Positions 16,730 through 26,405 are shown, numbered from the stretch's first letter. The stretch is 64,000 bases of DNA from Xanthobacteraceae bacterium (GCA_028290465.1 JAQGJU010000088.1:1-64000), one strand, 5' to 3'. Numbers and translations: made by a program. Notes: a model not told the origin generated them from the letters alone.

Positions 16730-17389
16730 TCAGCCGCGGCCGTCTGCCTTCTCCCGCTTGGCGCGCTCCAGTGCGAACGCGATACGCCGGCCGATCTGCA
16801 ACGGCGACAGCTCCGGCGTCTCGGCGGACGCGCTGTCTGGCGCGCCATCTTCGTCGGCGCGCTCGGCGCGTTCCTTGAACATGCCGAGATGCTTGCCGAG
16901 ATCGACCAATGCGGCGCGCTTATCCAACAGCTTGAAGCGCACGCGGCGCACCACGACGGTGTCCTTGCCGTCGCGGGCATTGTGCGTATCGACGACGATC
17001 TCGGAGATCGCGGCGGCCGCATCCCGTGTCAGCCCCGTGAGATCGAGATTGGCATCGCCGCCCTGCCCGATCGCCACATAGTCGAGCATGTTGGAAAAGC
17101 CGATGCGGGCCAGTTCCTCCAGGATGCGCTCGATCTTGATGCCGGTTTTGGCAGCGGCCTTGCCGACGATGTCCTGGATGCGTGCCTGGATGTGTGGCTG
17201 GCGCGCGAGCCGCGACGCGTGATTACCGTTCGGCCGATAGCCGGCCTTCACATAGGCGGCGCTGTACGAGCTGCCCTTGGCGACTTCCTGCGCAAACAGT
17301 TCATGCCGGGCATTGCCGAGCAGTTTGCCTTTCGGCACCGGTTTTGTTGATGAAGAGTTTCTTGGAGTGGTTTTTCTCGGAATAGCCAT
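16730..17389 (-). CDS. Phage terminase small subunit
   Basis: A 219-aa protein with a basic N-terminus, an N-terminal DNA-binding region with the typical HELFAQEVAKGSSYSAAYVK (TerS/Terminase_2 signature: F-x-x-x-x-A-x-G-x-S-x-x-x-A-x-x-x-A-G-Y), a central helical domain and a charged C-terminal tail. It recognises phage DNA and loads the large subunit. It heads the late operon in this window. Downstream come one small ORF, then 2.4 kb of unrelated genes before the large subunit. Confidence 0.85.
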   Translation of the reverse strand: MAIPRKTTPRNSSSTKPVPKGKLLGNARHELFAQEVAKGSSYSAAYVKAGYRPNGNHASRLARQPHIQARIQDIVGKAAAKTGIKIERILEELARIGFSNMLDYVAIGQGGDANLDLTGLTRDAAAAISEIVVDTHNARDGKDTVVVRRVRFKLLDKRAALVDLGKHLGMFKERAERADEDGAPDSASAETPELSPLQIGRRIAFALERAKREKADGRG

Positions 17390-17475
17390 GGCGAGCCCCG
17401 TTCACGGCAAAGCTCCGCGAGGCACGCGGGGTCGATGATACGATGTGAAGATGATGCGGGCGTTCGGCGTCATCG

Positions 17476-17588
17476 CCGAGAATCAAAAACCCGCCAGCGG
17501 AATTCTCCGGGCGGGTTCGAATCACTCTTCATTCGGCTTTCGCCAATAGAGTTATTAGACCAAACCGTGCGTCCGCCGTCAAGCGCGA
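17476..17588 (-). repeat. ~110-bp direct repeat, copy 1, containing a terminator
   Basis: Nearly identical to 18766-18878. It contains CCCGCC-agcGGAATTCTCCgg-GCGGG (17489-17513), which on the minus strand is a hairpin followed by TTTTTGATT, a rho-independent terminator. The outer part (gccaatagagttattagac, then aaaccgtgcgtccgccgtca) is also conserved. It lies about 65 bp after the stop of the outer-membrane protein gene and probably ends its transcript. Confidence 0.8.
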
Positions 17589-17654
17589 TGGGATACGCCG
17601 GACATTCTCCGCGTACGCGATCAAGCTTGCCGGATGGCGTCCCCTTATCGGCGC

Positions 17655-18524
17655 TCAGCGGAACGCGTAGCTGAGCGCGACGCGGACCGTGTGAATGCTC
17701 ACATCGCCGAATGCGTAATTGGCCGAACAGCTCGGCGCCGTCGTGCAGGCCGCCGGCGCGCCGCCCGCATAGGTCCAGGGCGTCGAAACGGAATCGCCAT
17801 CGAACGCGTAATAGAGGTATTCAGCGCGGGCGCGCCACCGGCTGGCCGGCGCCTGCCACTCGACGCCGCCGCCCGCCACCCATCCGGTGCGTATCGTTCC
17901 AAGCGAAGCAGGCCCCTGCACGCCGAAGCCCGCCGGACAGCCGACGAATCCCGGCGTGACCGCGCAACTCGCATTCGCGGCAAAATCGACGTCGGCCCAG
18001 GCGACGCCACCGGTCGCGTAGATCAGCCAGTTGTTCTGGATGAATCCAAGGCGCCCGCGAAACGACGCCAGCCAGTTGATGTCGGTTTGCACGTTGAGGT
18101 TGGTGCCCGGCACCGCGAACGGAACGCCGCCCACGGTGAAACTGGTCAGCCCGGAATTGCGGCTCGACGCGAGACCCGTCCAGGTGAAGTCGCCCTCAAC
18201 ACCGACCAGCCAGGCCGGCGCCACTTGCCAGTTGTAGCCAAGATGGACGCCGCCGAGAAAACCGGAGTCGCGCTGATCGACGTCCGACGAAAAGAAGCCT
18301 TGGAAACACGGCGCGCAATTGAATTGCGCGGTGTTGCCGGGATCGGCGAACGAACCCGTGCTGCTGGCCCGCCCGAAGCCGACATGACCGCCGACATAGA
18401 AGCCGCCCCAATTCGACGCGACCACGGCGGCCGGAGCCCGGCTGTCGGCAGCGCCGGCAAGTGGAGCGCCGATCGCGGCGCCGGCCACCGTCAGGATCAT
18501 GAGAAACAATGTGTTGCGCAACAT
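17655..18524 (-). CDS. Outer-membrane beta-barrel protein (Omp25/porin-like)
   Basis: A 289-aa protein starting MLRNTLFLMILTVAGAAIGA, with a signal peptide ending near AGAADSRAP. The mature part starts NWGGFYVGGHVGFGRA, the hallmark of 8-stranded Omp25/Omp31-like proteins of Hyphomicrobiales. It has alternating strands (NWQVAPAWLVGVEGDFTWTG, RGRLGFIQNNWLIYATGGVA, WRARAEYLYYAFD) and ends in an aromatic strand with terminal Phe-Arg (VRVALSYAFR). It should sit in the outer membrane. Copies of one ~110-bp segment flank it, suggesting an earlier tandem duplication. Confidence 0.85.
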   Translation of the reverse strand: MLRNTLFLMILTVAGAAIGAPLAGAADSRAPAAVVASNWGGFYVGGHVGFGRASSTGSFADPGNTAQFNCAPCFQGFFSSDVDQRDSGFLGGVHLGYNWQVAPAWLVGVEGDFTWTGLASSRNSGLTSFTVGGVPFAVPGTNLNVQTDINWLASFRGRLGFIQNNWLIYATGGVAWADVDFAANASCAVTPGFVGCPAGFGVQGPASLGTIRTGWVAGGGVEWQAPASRWRARAEYLYYAFDGDSVSTPWTYAGGAPAACTTAPSCSANYAFGDVSIHTVRVALSYAFR

Positions 18525-18765
18525 GATGGCCCCCTTGGACACTCCAAGCGCCACGTTAGACGGACGCGGCCCGCGAATCTCCGTGTCAGGTGCATTTGGA
18601 CTAGGCCGACAGCGCACTCTGGTGTTTTGCCGGCCCTCGTTGCCCCCGGGCCACACAAGGCGGGGTGGCGAAATCGCAGGCTGGCGAGGGCTTTGGTGGG
18701 GCCGCAGCGAATTTTCAGGAAGGCCGCGGCGGGGCTTTTACCCGTCCAGCAGGATCGCTTGCGTC

Positions 18766-18878
18766 GCCAGAATCAAAAAACCCGCCAGCGGAATTCTCCG
18801 GGCGGGTTCGAATCAAACTCTGCATGGCTTGCGCCAATAGAGTTATTAGACAAAACCGTGCGTCCGCCGTCAAGCGTG
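18766..18878 (-). repeat. ~110-bp direct repeat, copy 2, containing a terminator
   Basis: Matches 17476-17588 over its whole length with a few substitutions and one extra A in the A-run. The hairpin CCCGCC..GGCGGG and the minus-strand T-run are kept, so it is still a potential terminator although no minus-strand gene now ends just to its right. Best explained as the end of a lost tandem copy of the outer-membrane protein gene. Confidence 0.75.
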
Positions 18879-19255
18879 AATGCCAACGCACGCGTTTGCG
18901 ATTGAACTATTTTGGAAAAATCACGACGCGGTGTCGTTCGGATGATCGCTGCCGCGCCATATGGACATCGTTTTGGATTCGACATTCAGAACGTACCATC
19001 CGGTTGCGCGAAAAGCTGCCGGCGTCCAGCATGGTGCGGATCCGCCGCGCCGGCGTGCCGCTCAGCCCGCCGCGTCGGAGACCAGACAGCGCGCAGCACA
19101 TTCCGGGATGGTGAGTGGCATCCGCCGGATCTCGCTTCGCCGCAATGGCGCCATCATGGTCGCAATCTCGCCATTTAATTATCGCGTCCGCCGAGGAACA
19201 CGGCCCGATAGGTGATCGTTATAAGGTCAGCGCAATCGTAAATAGGAGACGCGCC
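18879..19255. other. Gene-poor gap
   Basis: About 375 bp between the second repeat copy and the next gene. Short frames on both strands lack ribosome sites and coding character. It may hold the eroded remains of a duplicated outer-membrane gene, but no residual similarity is evident by eye. Confidence 0.4.
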
Positions 19256-19510
19256 ATGTCCTATCACACAGATCATTCACGCCCGGACGGCCTTCACTCC
19301 GATCGCCGCTTCGATACGCAGCGGGACGCTCCACAAAGCAGCGACAACATGTGGGTCATCGCCGGTCTGGTAGCGCTCATGTTAATTATCGGTGGCTTGT
19401 TCACGTTCGGAGAGAAGGGCGATACCACCGCCTCCAACACGGGCTCTTCCGGCACGACCACGATGGCACCAGCTAACCGTCCGGCTCCGCCGGCCAACCC
19501 GGCCCGCTAG
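19256..19510 (+). CDS. Small single-pass membrane protein
   Basis: An 84-aa protein preceded by AGGAG. It has a hydrophilic N-terminus (HTDHSRPDGLHSDRRFDTQR), one membrane helix (MWVIAGLVALMLIIGGLFTF, residues ~33-52) and a Ser/Thr/Pro-rich tail (TMAPANRPAPPANPAR). Short one-helix proteins with low-complexity tails of this kind are widespread in Bradyrhizobium-like genomes and have no assigned role. Confidence 0.7.
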   Translation: MSYHTDHSRPDGLHSDRRFDTQRDAPQSSDNMWVIAGLVALMLIIGGLFTFGEKGDTTASNTGSSGTTTMAPANRPAPPANPAR

Positions 19511-19644
19511 GCGATTGATACGCTAAGCCATTGACCAATCGACGGCTCCATCACAGCGGCATTTGCTGACATGGTGGGCGTTGGGTGTGAATAGCCAGGA
19601 TCGCGGCATTATATACGTGCCGCTGCCACGTATCCGTTTGCGGT

Positions 19645-21006
19645 TCAATCCTTAAACGGATCGAACTCGCCCTCGCCGGCCATCGCCACCGCGAACGGCC
19701 GCAAACGATGCAGCACGCGAACGCCCGCCGCGTGATGCGCCAGGACTTCCGGCAGGCGGCGATACGCCATCGGGCTTTCATCCAAATCCGCGCCGACCAA
19801 GGTCACGCCGCGTTCCTTGAGCCATTCGTCCATCTGCGCGCGGTCGAAGCGGCGTTTGGCTTCCTTGCGGCCGAACAGACGGCCGGCGCCGTGCACCGTC
19901 GAATACAATGACGCTCGCGCTTCCGCGCTCTCGATGCCTTCCAGGATCACCGCATCGTCGCCCATCGAGCCGCCGACAAAGCCGCGCTGGCCGGGAAACG
20001 CCGGCGTCGCGCCCTTGCGAACCACCCACAGATCGCGGCCGCCATGGGTCTCGCGCCACGCATAGTTATGATGGTTGTGCACGCTGTCGGTGACATTACC
20101 ACCGATGATCGCCCGCACGCGCTCCGTCACCCATTCGCGGCCCGCATAGGCATAGCGCCCGGCAAGCTCCATCGCGGCGATGTAACGCCGTCCGATCTCG
20201 CTATCCTCATCGACCACGGCGGGCGGCACGTTCATGCCGTCTTTTCCGCCGGCGGCTTTCAGGTAGCGCGTCGCGCTGGTGTGGCCGAGGCCGCGACTGC
20301 CGAAATGCACGCCAATCCAGACCAAGCCGTCCTCGTCGCGCATCAGGTCGACGTAATGGTTGCCGGAGCCGACGGTGCCGAGCTGCCCCACGGCCTTCTG
20401 CCGATAGGCCTCCATGTCGGACATGCGCCACGCGTCGCTGTCGTCGAACAGCGCATGCTCGACGCGCTCTTCGTTGCGGCGCCCGATGCCGAACGAGATC
20501 ACGCGCGCCACGTCCTTGATGATGGCGCCGACGCGGTCCTCGATCGCGCTGTACGGCGTGTCGAGCCGCACCGCCATGTTGCCGCAACCGATGTCGAAAC
20601 CGACGCCGGAGATGCTGATCTGCTTTTCATAGGCGATGACGCCGCCGACCGGCTGCGCGTAGCCAAGATGTCCGTCCGCGCAGATGACGCCCGCGACCAC
20701 AGTGCCGACCGCCATGCAGTTGCGCATCTGCGCGACGGTGCCCTCGTCGTGGTCGCCGAACACACGCAGCGGACTGTTCTGGAATTGCGCGGCCTGCGGG
20801 GCGACACCCGGGATGGTGCCAGCCGCGATGGCGTCGGCATTGGCCTGAGATTCCTTGGCGACCTGTTCGGCGCGCGCCGCGTCGCGAAACGTGCACCACA
20901 GCGGCATCGGGCGCTGGCCCGGCCGTTCGACACGCGAATCCGGATCGAGCCCGGCGGCCAGCGCAAGCGCCCGCGCGCGCTCCTGATAGGGATCGGACCG
21001 GGGCAT
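19645..21006 (-). CDS. rtcB: RtcB-family RNA ligase
   Basis: A 453-aa protein. I place the start at ATG 21006 (GGGAG 8 nt upstream); a GTG at 21015 would add three residues. RtcB joins 2',3'-cyclic phosphate and 5'-OH RNA ends in a GTP- and Mn-dependent reaction. Signature motifs are present: GFDIGCGN, TVGSGNHY, HFGSRGLGH, DSVHNHHN, GGSMGDDAV and VHGAGR, which carry metal ligands and the guanylylated His. No archease or RtcA gene is adjacent, and it stands as a single gene. Confidence 0.95.
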   Translation of the reverse strand: MPRSDPYQERARALALAAGLDPDSRVERPGQRPMPLWCTFRDAARAEQVAKESQANADAIAAGTIPGVAPQAAQFQNSPLRVFGDHDEGTVAQMRNCMAVGTVVAGVICADGHLGYAQPVGGVIAYEKQISISGVGFDIGCGNMAVRLDTPYSAIEDRVGAIIKDVARVISFGIGRRNEERVEHALFDDSDAWRMSDMEAYRQKAVGQLGTVGSGNHYVDLMRDEDGLVWIGVHFGSRGLGHTSATRYLKAAGGKDGMNVPPAVVDEDSEIGRRYIAAMELAGRYAYAGREWVTERVRAIIGGNVTDSVHNHHNYAWRETHGGRDLWVVRKGATPAFPGQRGFVGGSMGDDAVILEGIESAEARASLYSTVHGAGRLFGRKEAKRRFDRAQMDEWLKERGVTLVGADLDESPMAYRRLPEVLAHHAAGVRVLHRLRPFAVAMAGEGEFDPFKD

Positions 21007-21297
21007 CGAAGTCACTCCCGTTAGAAAGGTGCTGCGGTTAGGAACCGAGCGAAAGCTGGGTCTGCATTGCGGCGAATTTTAGAGTCGTAGGGTTTGTCAG
21101 GGCCTCATGTCGAAAGGCCAGCATCGCAATAAAGCGGCCCGGTGCCCGGAGCCAACGAATTTAATTGATCCATCCATCTGCCATTTGACTGGATGACGTT
21201 CGGGCTGCACAGCTCTTTCAAATAGGTGCCGCGCGCGTGATTGCCCGGAAGGGAACCCGCAGCCATACCTTTGCGTTTGCAATATGTAAGGGGGACG

Positions 21298-21459
21298 ATG
21301 GAGGCCATGATGCCGCTATTCTATTTGCCTTACATTATTTACGCCGGCATGATGCAGGTCATGCTCGACAGCATGCCGAAGCTGCCATCGCCTAAACCCC
21401 CGTCGGTAACTGCGGTGCGAACCGGCTCATTGCTGTCCCGGATGAAATCTCCCGAATAA
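21298..21459 (+). CDS. Small hydrophobic protein, 53 aa
   Basis: Starts MEAMMPLFYLPYIIYAGMMQ after a purine-rich GTAAGGGGGACG that can act as a ribosome site. One hydrophobic N-terminal segment, then a Pro/Ser-rich tail ending RMKSPE. No family recognised. The strong ribosome site and hydrophobic profile favour a real small membrane protein, but length gives little support. Confidence 0.4.
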   Translation: MEAMMPLFYLPYIIYAGMMQVMLDSMPKLPSPKPPSVTAVRTGSLLSRMKSPE

Positions 21460-21758
21460 AGACTGCCCCGTCAGTAACACGGTCGACCACATCGCATGAA
21501 TCATGCGGCCAAAGCCGGATGATCCTGCACAACCCGCTCTCTCATTTCGTCGCTTCCGATGTCCGTCATCAGCGGCCGCGCGGCTTCGACATCGTTGGCC
21601 GCCGGAGGCACATCGCGCCAAACGCGCAACCACGCACGGCGCTTTGCCTGTCGTCTGGGATTGCGCAGAGCTTCGTCCGGGCTACACTCGGACGATTGCC
21701 GGTTCGGCAGCGTCCGGGCCGCATTGCACTGGATACGCGAAGCGGATATCCGAGCCCG
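21460..21758. other. Intergenic gap
   Basis: About 300 bp of high-G+C sequence with overlapping short frames on both strands. No ribosome site, hairpin terminator or RNA gene was found. Confidence 0.4.
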
Positions 21759-22091
21759 ATGACAAACGATCCGCCCGACCCTTCGTTTCGCCAAGCCGCC
21801 GCCGCATACCGGTCGGCCGGCGACTTGCGCAAGCCGCAACCGGCGTCGCAGATCGTCCGGCTGATCGACCAGCCCGGCCAGCCGCCTGCGCCGGAACAAG
21901 AATCCAACCGGACGCCGGAGCCTACTCCGGCCTCAAACGGTCCCGCACCGGCCGCCCGCGCTGCCGGTGTATCCCTGATGATCACCAACGCCCAGAAGGA
22001 TAGCCTGCGACAGCTCGGCGTCAGCGAAGACGAATTGCGCGACATGACACCGTCCGAGGCGCACCGGCGGCTCGGCCTGTCGGGACGATGA
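21759..22091 (+). CDS. Hypothetical protein with disordered N-terminus
   Basis: A 110-aa protein starting MTNDPPDPSFRQAAAAYRSA. The first ~70 residues are Pro/Ala-rich and likely disordered. The C-terminal ~38 residues form a compact helical module (LMITNAQKDSLRQLGVSEDE, then LRDMTPSEAHRRLGL) of a kind seen in other Hyphomicrobiales proteins. The open frame continues upstream to 21519, but coding character starts at this ATG. Function unknown. Confidence 0.55.
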   Translation: MTNDPPDPSFRQAAAAYRSAGDLRKPQPASQIVRLIDQPGQPPAPEQESNRTPEPTPASNGPAPAARAAGVSLMITNAQKDSLRQLGVSEDELRDMTPSEAHRRLGLSGR

Positions 22092-22231
22092 TGGCCAGCT
22101 AACAGGCCCGGCTCCTGGCGAACGCGGCACGTTCATTGACGCTGACGGCCTTCCGCTGGATGCCGCCGATTTGAAACCTTTGTTCCTCTCGCCCGTTGTC
22201 GAGAGCCGATGCCGTCACAGCGGGATTTCGA

Positions 22232-22405
22232 ATGCTCAAACTGGCCATTCTGTTTTTCATCATTTCCGTCGTCGCTGGCGCACTCGGCTTCACGGGTGTC
22301 TCGGAAGGCGCCGGCCGCATCGCCAAGGTGCTTTTCTTCGTGTTCATGACGCTGTTCGTGCTCGCGGTGGCGGCGATCATCCTGGGAATCCAGGTGCTGA
22401 CCTAA
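22232..22405 (+). CDS. DUF1328 small membrane protein
   Basis: A 57-aa protein starting MLKLAILFFIISVVAGALGF, with two membrane helices separated by TGVSEGAGRIAKVLF. The pattern A-x-x-F-x-x-x-x-x-x-x-G-x-x-G-F-x-G-x-x-x-x-A-x-x-I-A-K is the DUF1328 (YtjA-like) signature. These inner-membrane peptides are abundant in proteobacteria and sometimes stress-induced. Stands alone here. Confidence 0.9.
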   Translation: MLKLAILFFIISVVAGALGFTGVSEGAGRIAKVLFFVFMTLFVLAVAAIILGIQVLT

Positions 22406-22581
22406 CCCACGGCTAGGTAGTTCTGCGCACCGACGACGTTTTTTGTTACCTCCTTGTCGACATCCAGCCTTCGATAAAGCCGCGCTTTACCGGCCGATAA
22501 CTCTGTTCGCAACCGTATGCCGCGCTTTAAATCTTCACCAAGCCGTTTGGCATCACCGTACCCCGTCAACGGGATGGCGGC

Positions 22582-24336
22582 ATGCGCAAGTTCGGAATGA
22601 GGACGCTGGTCGGGTGGCTTTGGGCCATCGAAGACCGCATGACGCTGCGCATGCAGATCGGCGCCGGCGCCGCGTTGCTATCGATCCTGATGGTCGGTGC
22701 GCTGACGGCCGGCGCCGCCTATATCAGTTCGCATCAAGTATCCGGCCTGCTCGATGCGCGCCTCGCCGAGGTCGCGCGCGGCACGTCCGAGCGTCTTGAC
22801 CGCTACATGTTCACGCGCCAACGCGAGCTTCGGCTGTTCGCCGGCCTCGACCAGAACGGCGAGATGTGGACGTCCGATCCGTCGCGCATCCGCAAGGAAC
22901 TGGAAAACCTGAAATACGGCTTTGAGGATTTTGCCTGGATCGGCCTCGCGGACACCGACGGCAAAGTGGTGGCTGCCACCGGCCGGCAGCTCGAAGGCGT
23001 CTCGGTCGCGACCCAGCCCTGGTTTAAGAATGGGCTGAAGGGCATCGCCGTGGAAGACATGCACGAGGCCGCGCTGCTAGCGCCGCTGCTCGACCGCCGC
23101 CACGACGACGACCTATACCGCTTTGTCGATATCGCCATGCCGATCAAATTGTTCGGCCAGACCATCGGCGTGCTTGGCGCGTACCTGAACTGGGATTGGC
23201 CCAAGGAGATGAGCCAGTCCGTGTCGGGCGTGCGCGACGATGAAGTCGGCGAGACCGATATCTGGATTCTGGGCAAGGACGGCATCATTCTGCTCGGGCC
23301 GAGCATCGGGCGCACTTATTACAGCGACGAAAAACTCGCCGCGATGCGGGCCGCCAAATCCGGCACCTTCGTCGACCGACAGACTACCGTTCCGGTCCTG
23401 ACTGCGTTTTCAACCACCATTGGCCACCGCGACTTTGGCGGCCTCGGCTGGATCGTCGTCGCGCGCCGGCCGGCCGATGTCGCGCTCGCGGCCGCCGCCC
23501 AGACCGCATGGTGGATCGCCGAGATCGGACTCGCCATCGGGTTGTTCGGCATCGCGGGGGCGCTGATGTTGGCGAGCCGCATCGCACGTCCGATCCAGAG
23601 CATGACAAGCGAGGCGGACCTGATCGGCCGCGACCCAAAAACCACCATGCTGCCGCGCCAGCGCGGCTCGGTCGAAGCCACGCAGATGACGCGTTCGCTG
23701 CGCTCGCTGCTGCGCCGCGTCGGTTTTGCCGAGGAACGCACCCGCGAAGCCGAACTGCGGGCCAGCGACACGGCCCGCCAGTTCAACGACGACATCGAGG
23801 AATTGCGCAAGCTCGCGGCCACCGATCCGCTGACCAATCTGATGAACCGCCGCGCCTTCCTGGACGCCGCCAACGACGCGATGGATTACTACAAGCGGTA
23901 CCGGCGCGGCCTGTCGGCGCTGATGATCGATATCGACCATTTCAAGAAGATCAACGATACGCACGGCCACGCGGCCGGCGATGAAGTGATCAAGCGCGTC
24001 GCCCAACTGATCGGCGAATGCATCCGGTCCACCGACAAGGTGGCGCGGCTCGGCGGCGAGGAATTCATCGTGCTGTTGCGCGAGGCCGATCTCGACTCGT
24101 CGAACTTCCTCGCCGAACGCATCCGGAGGGCGGTCGCGGACGGCACAGCGACGTATCGCGACGCCGCCATCGTGGCCACGGTGTCGGTCGGCGTGACGAT
24201 CGTGGCCGAGAACGACCGCGACGTGCAGGATCTGATCGAGCGCGCCGACCAGGCGCTGTATCTGGCGAAGAACAACGGCCGCAACTGCGTGCGCCAGATG
24301 CTGGTCCACAAGGAAGCCGCCGCCAACGTCGCTTGA
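22582..24336 (+). CDS. Cache-HAMP-GGDEF diguanylate cyclase
   Basis: A 584-aa membrane sensor that makes cyclic di-GMP from two GTP. A first membrane helix (~25-50) is followed by a periplasmic Cache-like domain (~55-305, with DFAWIGLADTDGKVVAATG), a second helix (~312-338), a HAMP segment (SRIARPIQSMTSEADLIG) and a C-terminal GGDEF domain (~415-575). The active site is GGEEF (~491-495), preceded at the canonical five-residue spacing by an RSTD (RxxD) inhibitory I-site, so it should be active and product-inhibited. No EAL domain. It is a single-gene unit. Confidence 0.95.
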   Translation: MRKFGMRTLVGWLWAIEDRMTLRMQIGAGAALLSILMVGALTAGAAYISSHQVSGLLDARLAEVARGTSERLDRYMFTRQRELRLFAGLDQNGEMWTSDPSRIRKELENLKYGFEDFAWIGLADTDGKVVAATGRQLEGVSVATQPWFKNGLKGIAVEDMHEAALLAPLLDRRHDDDLYRFVDIAMPIKLFGQTIGVLGAYLNWDWPKEMSQSVSGVRDDEVGETDIWILGKDGIILLGPSIGRTYYSDEKLAAMRAAKSGTFVDRQTTVPVLTAFSTTIGHRDFGGLGWIVVARRPADVALAAAAQTAWWIAEIGLAIGLFGIAGALMLASRIARPIQSMTSEADLIGRDPKTTMLPRQRGSVEATQMTRSLRSLLRRVGFAEERTREAELRASDTARQFNDDIEELRKLAATDPLTNLMNRRAFLDAANDAMDYYKRYRRGLSALMIDIDHFKKINDTHGHAAGDEVIKRVAQLIGECIRSTDKVARLGGEEFIVLLREADLDSSNFLAERIRRAVADGTATYRDAAIVATVSVGVTIVAENDRDVQDLIERADQALYLAKNNGRNCVRQMLVHKEAAANVA

Positions 24337-24617
24337 TCCGGTACGCGTCATAGACGAAATCACAGCCGTCGGCAGCGGCAACGAACGCCATCCCGACGAT
24401 CATCGGATCAATGTCTAACGGTCCCGGCAATGGACGCCGCACGACTCGCCCGATAGGGTCCGCCGCCGTCCAGTCCGGGCGGCCTGGCCATGATCTACAA
24501 TCATGGGTCCAGATTCTCGTAAGGGCTCGATCGTTTCCGAAAACCCGCTTCCACCCCCGGATCTAGTCCGAGGGCAGGCTTTTCGGGATCATGCCCATGA
24601 CAAACCAAGGAAACTCC

Positions 24618-24869
24618 GTGATCAAATCGTTCGTTCTGGCCGCCGTTGCGGCCACGCTTTTTGCTGCTGCTGCCTCCGCCCAGACCATGACCTGCGCCGA
24701 CTATCTCAAGTCCCAGAAGGAAATGGCCGAGGCCATGAAGGGTCAGCCGGTCGGCACCACCGCCGCCGAAAAGGAAGCCGCCGCGCTCGACAAGAAAATC
24801 ACGGACTACTGCGTGAAGAATCCGAAGGCCTCGGCCGACGAAGCCGTCACCAAAGCGATGAGCCAGTAA
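24618..24869 (+). CDS. HdeA/HdeB-like periplasmic protein
   Basis: An 83-aa protein. I choose GTG 24618 because AAGGA lies 6 nt upstream and it gives a clean signal peptide (MIKSFVLAAVAATLFAAAAS); an ATG at 24591 would add nine residues. The mature part has the HdeA-type pair of Cys motifs, TCADYLK and DYCVKNPKASADEA, which would form one disulphide. HdeA/B proteins are acid-activated periplasmic chaperones; alphaproteobacterial members are less studied. Confidence 0.75.
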   Translation: MIKSFVLAAVAATLFAAAASAQTMTCADYLKSQKEMAEAMKGQPVGTTAAEKEAAALDKKITDYCVKNPKASADEAVTKAMSQ

Positions 24870-25133
24870 GACGCATCAGTCACGCTGACTTGCCGGATGC
24901 GGATCGCGTCGAACGCGCTGGTCCGTGTCCGGCTTTTCGATTGAGGAGAAAATTGCACGTAAACGCATCACGGCGTCCTGCGAACGCGTACGCTCGTAGG
25001 TTGCTCAAACAACGTTTCTGCGAACCTCTGGTTCCTGTGGCGCAGGTTCGAATCTAACTGTCCGGAACCCATGTCTTACTTCCGGGGTTGTCATTTTGAT
25101 CGCTATCAAAATTGATCACCACAGGAGCGGAAC

Positions 25134-26378
25134 ATGACCAAGCGCCTATTGTTGCTGACAACAGCCGTGGGTCTCATTCTGGGAACCGCGGCAATCGCCC
25201 AGAACCCCACCGAGCCATCGAAGCCTGACACCAACAAACCGGCCGCGCAGCAGACCGACAAGAACGCGAAACCGATGAGCCGCATCGAGAAGTGGCAGGC
25301 CGACAAACAGACCGAGGCCGCCGAGAAGACGATCGACAAGAACACCGGTACGCCGGCCAACACGGCGCAGGGCAATGCTCCGGCCAAGCCCGCGACCAAC
25401 GCACAAACGCCAGCCGCCGCTCCGGCCGCTTCGACCAACGCCCAGAGCCAGACACCAGCCAGCAATACCGCCACCTCCGCGCAGAGCCCGGCGCCGAACG
25501 CCGCCACGAAGGCCGCACCGGCACCGGTACAAGCCCAGACCAACACACCTAATACCAACACCGCCACCCCGCCGGCGCAGACCAATACGGCGACGCAAGC
25601 TCAACCGAGCGCAGCCCAGCCGAATGCAGCTCCCGCGCAGGCCCAGACCCCGAACGCGGCACCGGCCGCCAACCAGCAGGCCCAGCAGCCGCCGAACACC
25701 ACGACGCCGACGGCCAACACCAACGCCGCGACCTCGAACACATCGGCCTCCGCGCAGACGACGATCAGCGCCGGCGTTAGCGTCACCGATCCACAGCGCA
25801 CGCGTATCAGCGAGTCGGTCGCCAGGTTGAAGGTCGAGCCGCTGAAGAACGTCAGCTTCTCAATTTCCGTCGGCACCGTGATCCCACGCGACGTGCGCCT
25901 GCATCCGGTTCCGGCCGAGGTCGTGGAGATCGTGCCGCAGTATCGCGACTATCGCTTCTTCACGGTGCGCGAGGAGATCGTCATCGTCGAGCCGTCGACC
26001 ATGAAGATCGTCACCGTGCTGCCGCGCAATGGCGGCTCGACTGCTTCCACGACGACATCGACGCAGACCTCGTCGATGACGCCCGAGAACAAATCCAGGT
26101 TCTCCGATCGCGACCGCGCCGCGTTCAAGAAGCACGCCTCGCAGCCGCGCCGGGAACGCACGACGACGAGCGAGCGCGACGATCCGCGCAGCGCCCGCGC
26201 CGAATCCCGCGAGTTGCGCGTCGGCGACCGGCTGCCGGATGCGGTCGAACTCCGTGACATGCCGCAGCGTGCCTATCGCGAGGCCCCGGCGTTGCGTGAT
26301 TATCGCTATATTCAGCGCGGATCGCGCACCTACGTGATCGAGCCGCGCGAGCGCACCGTCATCGAACAATTCGACTGA
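25134..26378 (+). CDS. Secreted DUF1236 protein with long low-complexity linker
   Basis: A 414-aa protein with signal peptide MTKRLLLLTTAVGLILGTAA and AGGAGCGGAAC before the ATG. Residues ~25-220 are a low-complexity Ala/Asn/Thr/Pro/Gln stretch, likely disordered. The DUF1236 module follows (VSFSISVGTVIPRDVRLHPV, then YRDYRFFTVREEIVIVEP). A second related strand motif near the C-terminus (LRDYRYIQRGSRTYVIEPRE) gives two YRxx-IVEP-type units. DUF1236 proteins are periplasmic and uncharacterised. A strong terminator follows. Confidence 0.8.
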   Translation: MTKRLLLLTTAVGLILGTAAIAQNPTEPSKPDTNKPAAQQTDKNAKPMSRIEKWQADKQTEAAEKTIDKNTGTPANTAQGNAPAKPATNAQTPAAAPAASTNAQSQTPASNTATSAQSPAPNAATKAAPAPVQAQTNTPNTNTATPPAQTNTATQAQPSAAQPNAAPAQAQTPNAAPAANQQAQQPPNTTTPTANTNAATSNTSASAQTTISAGVSVTDPQRTRISESVARLKVEPLKNVSFSISVGTVIPRDVRLHPVPAEVVEIVPQYRDYRFFTVREEIVIVEPSTMKIVTVLPRNGGSTASTTTSTQTSSMTPENKSRFSDRDRAAFKKHASQPRRERTTTSERDDPRSARAESRELRVGDRLPDAVELRDMPQRAYREAPALRDYRYIQRGSRTYVIEPRERTVIEQFD

Positions 26379-26405
26379 TCGCGCCTATCAACGAACACGG
26401 CGGAA

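Noticed and set aside
25030-25058. GCAGGTTCGAATC, a tRNA T-loop-like string
   Set aside because: The T stem does not pair on the 3' side and no acceptor, D or anticodon arms are found. The same GGTTCGAATC string in the two ~110-bp repeats (17513, 18806) is also not part of a tRNA.
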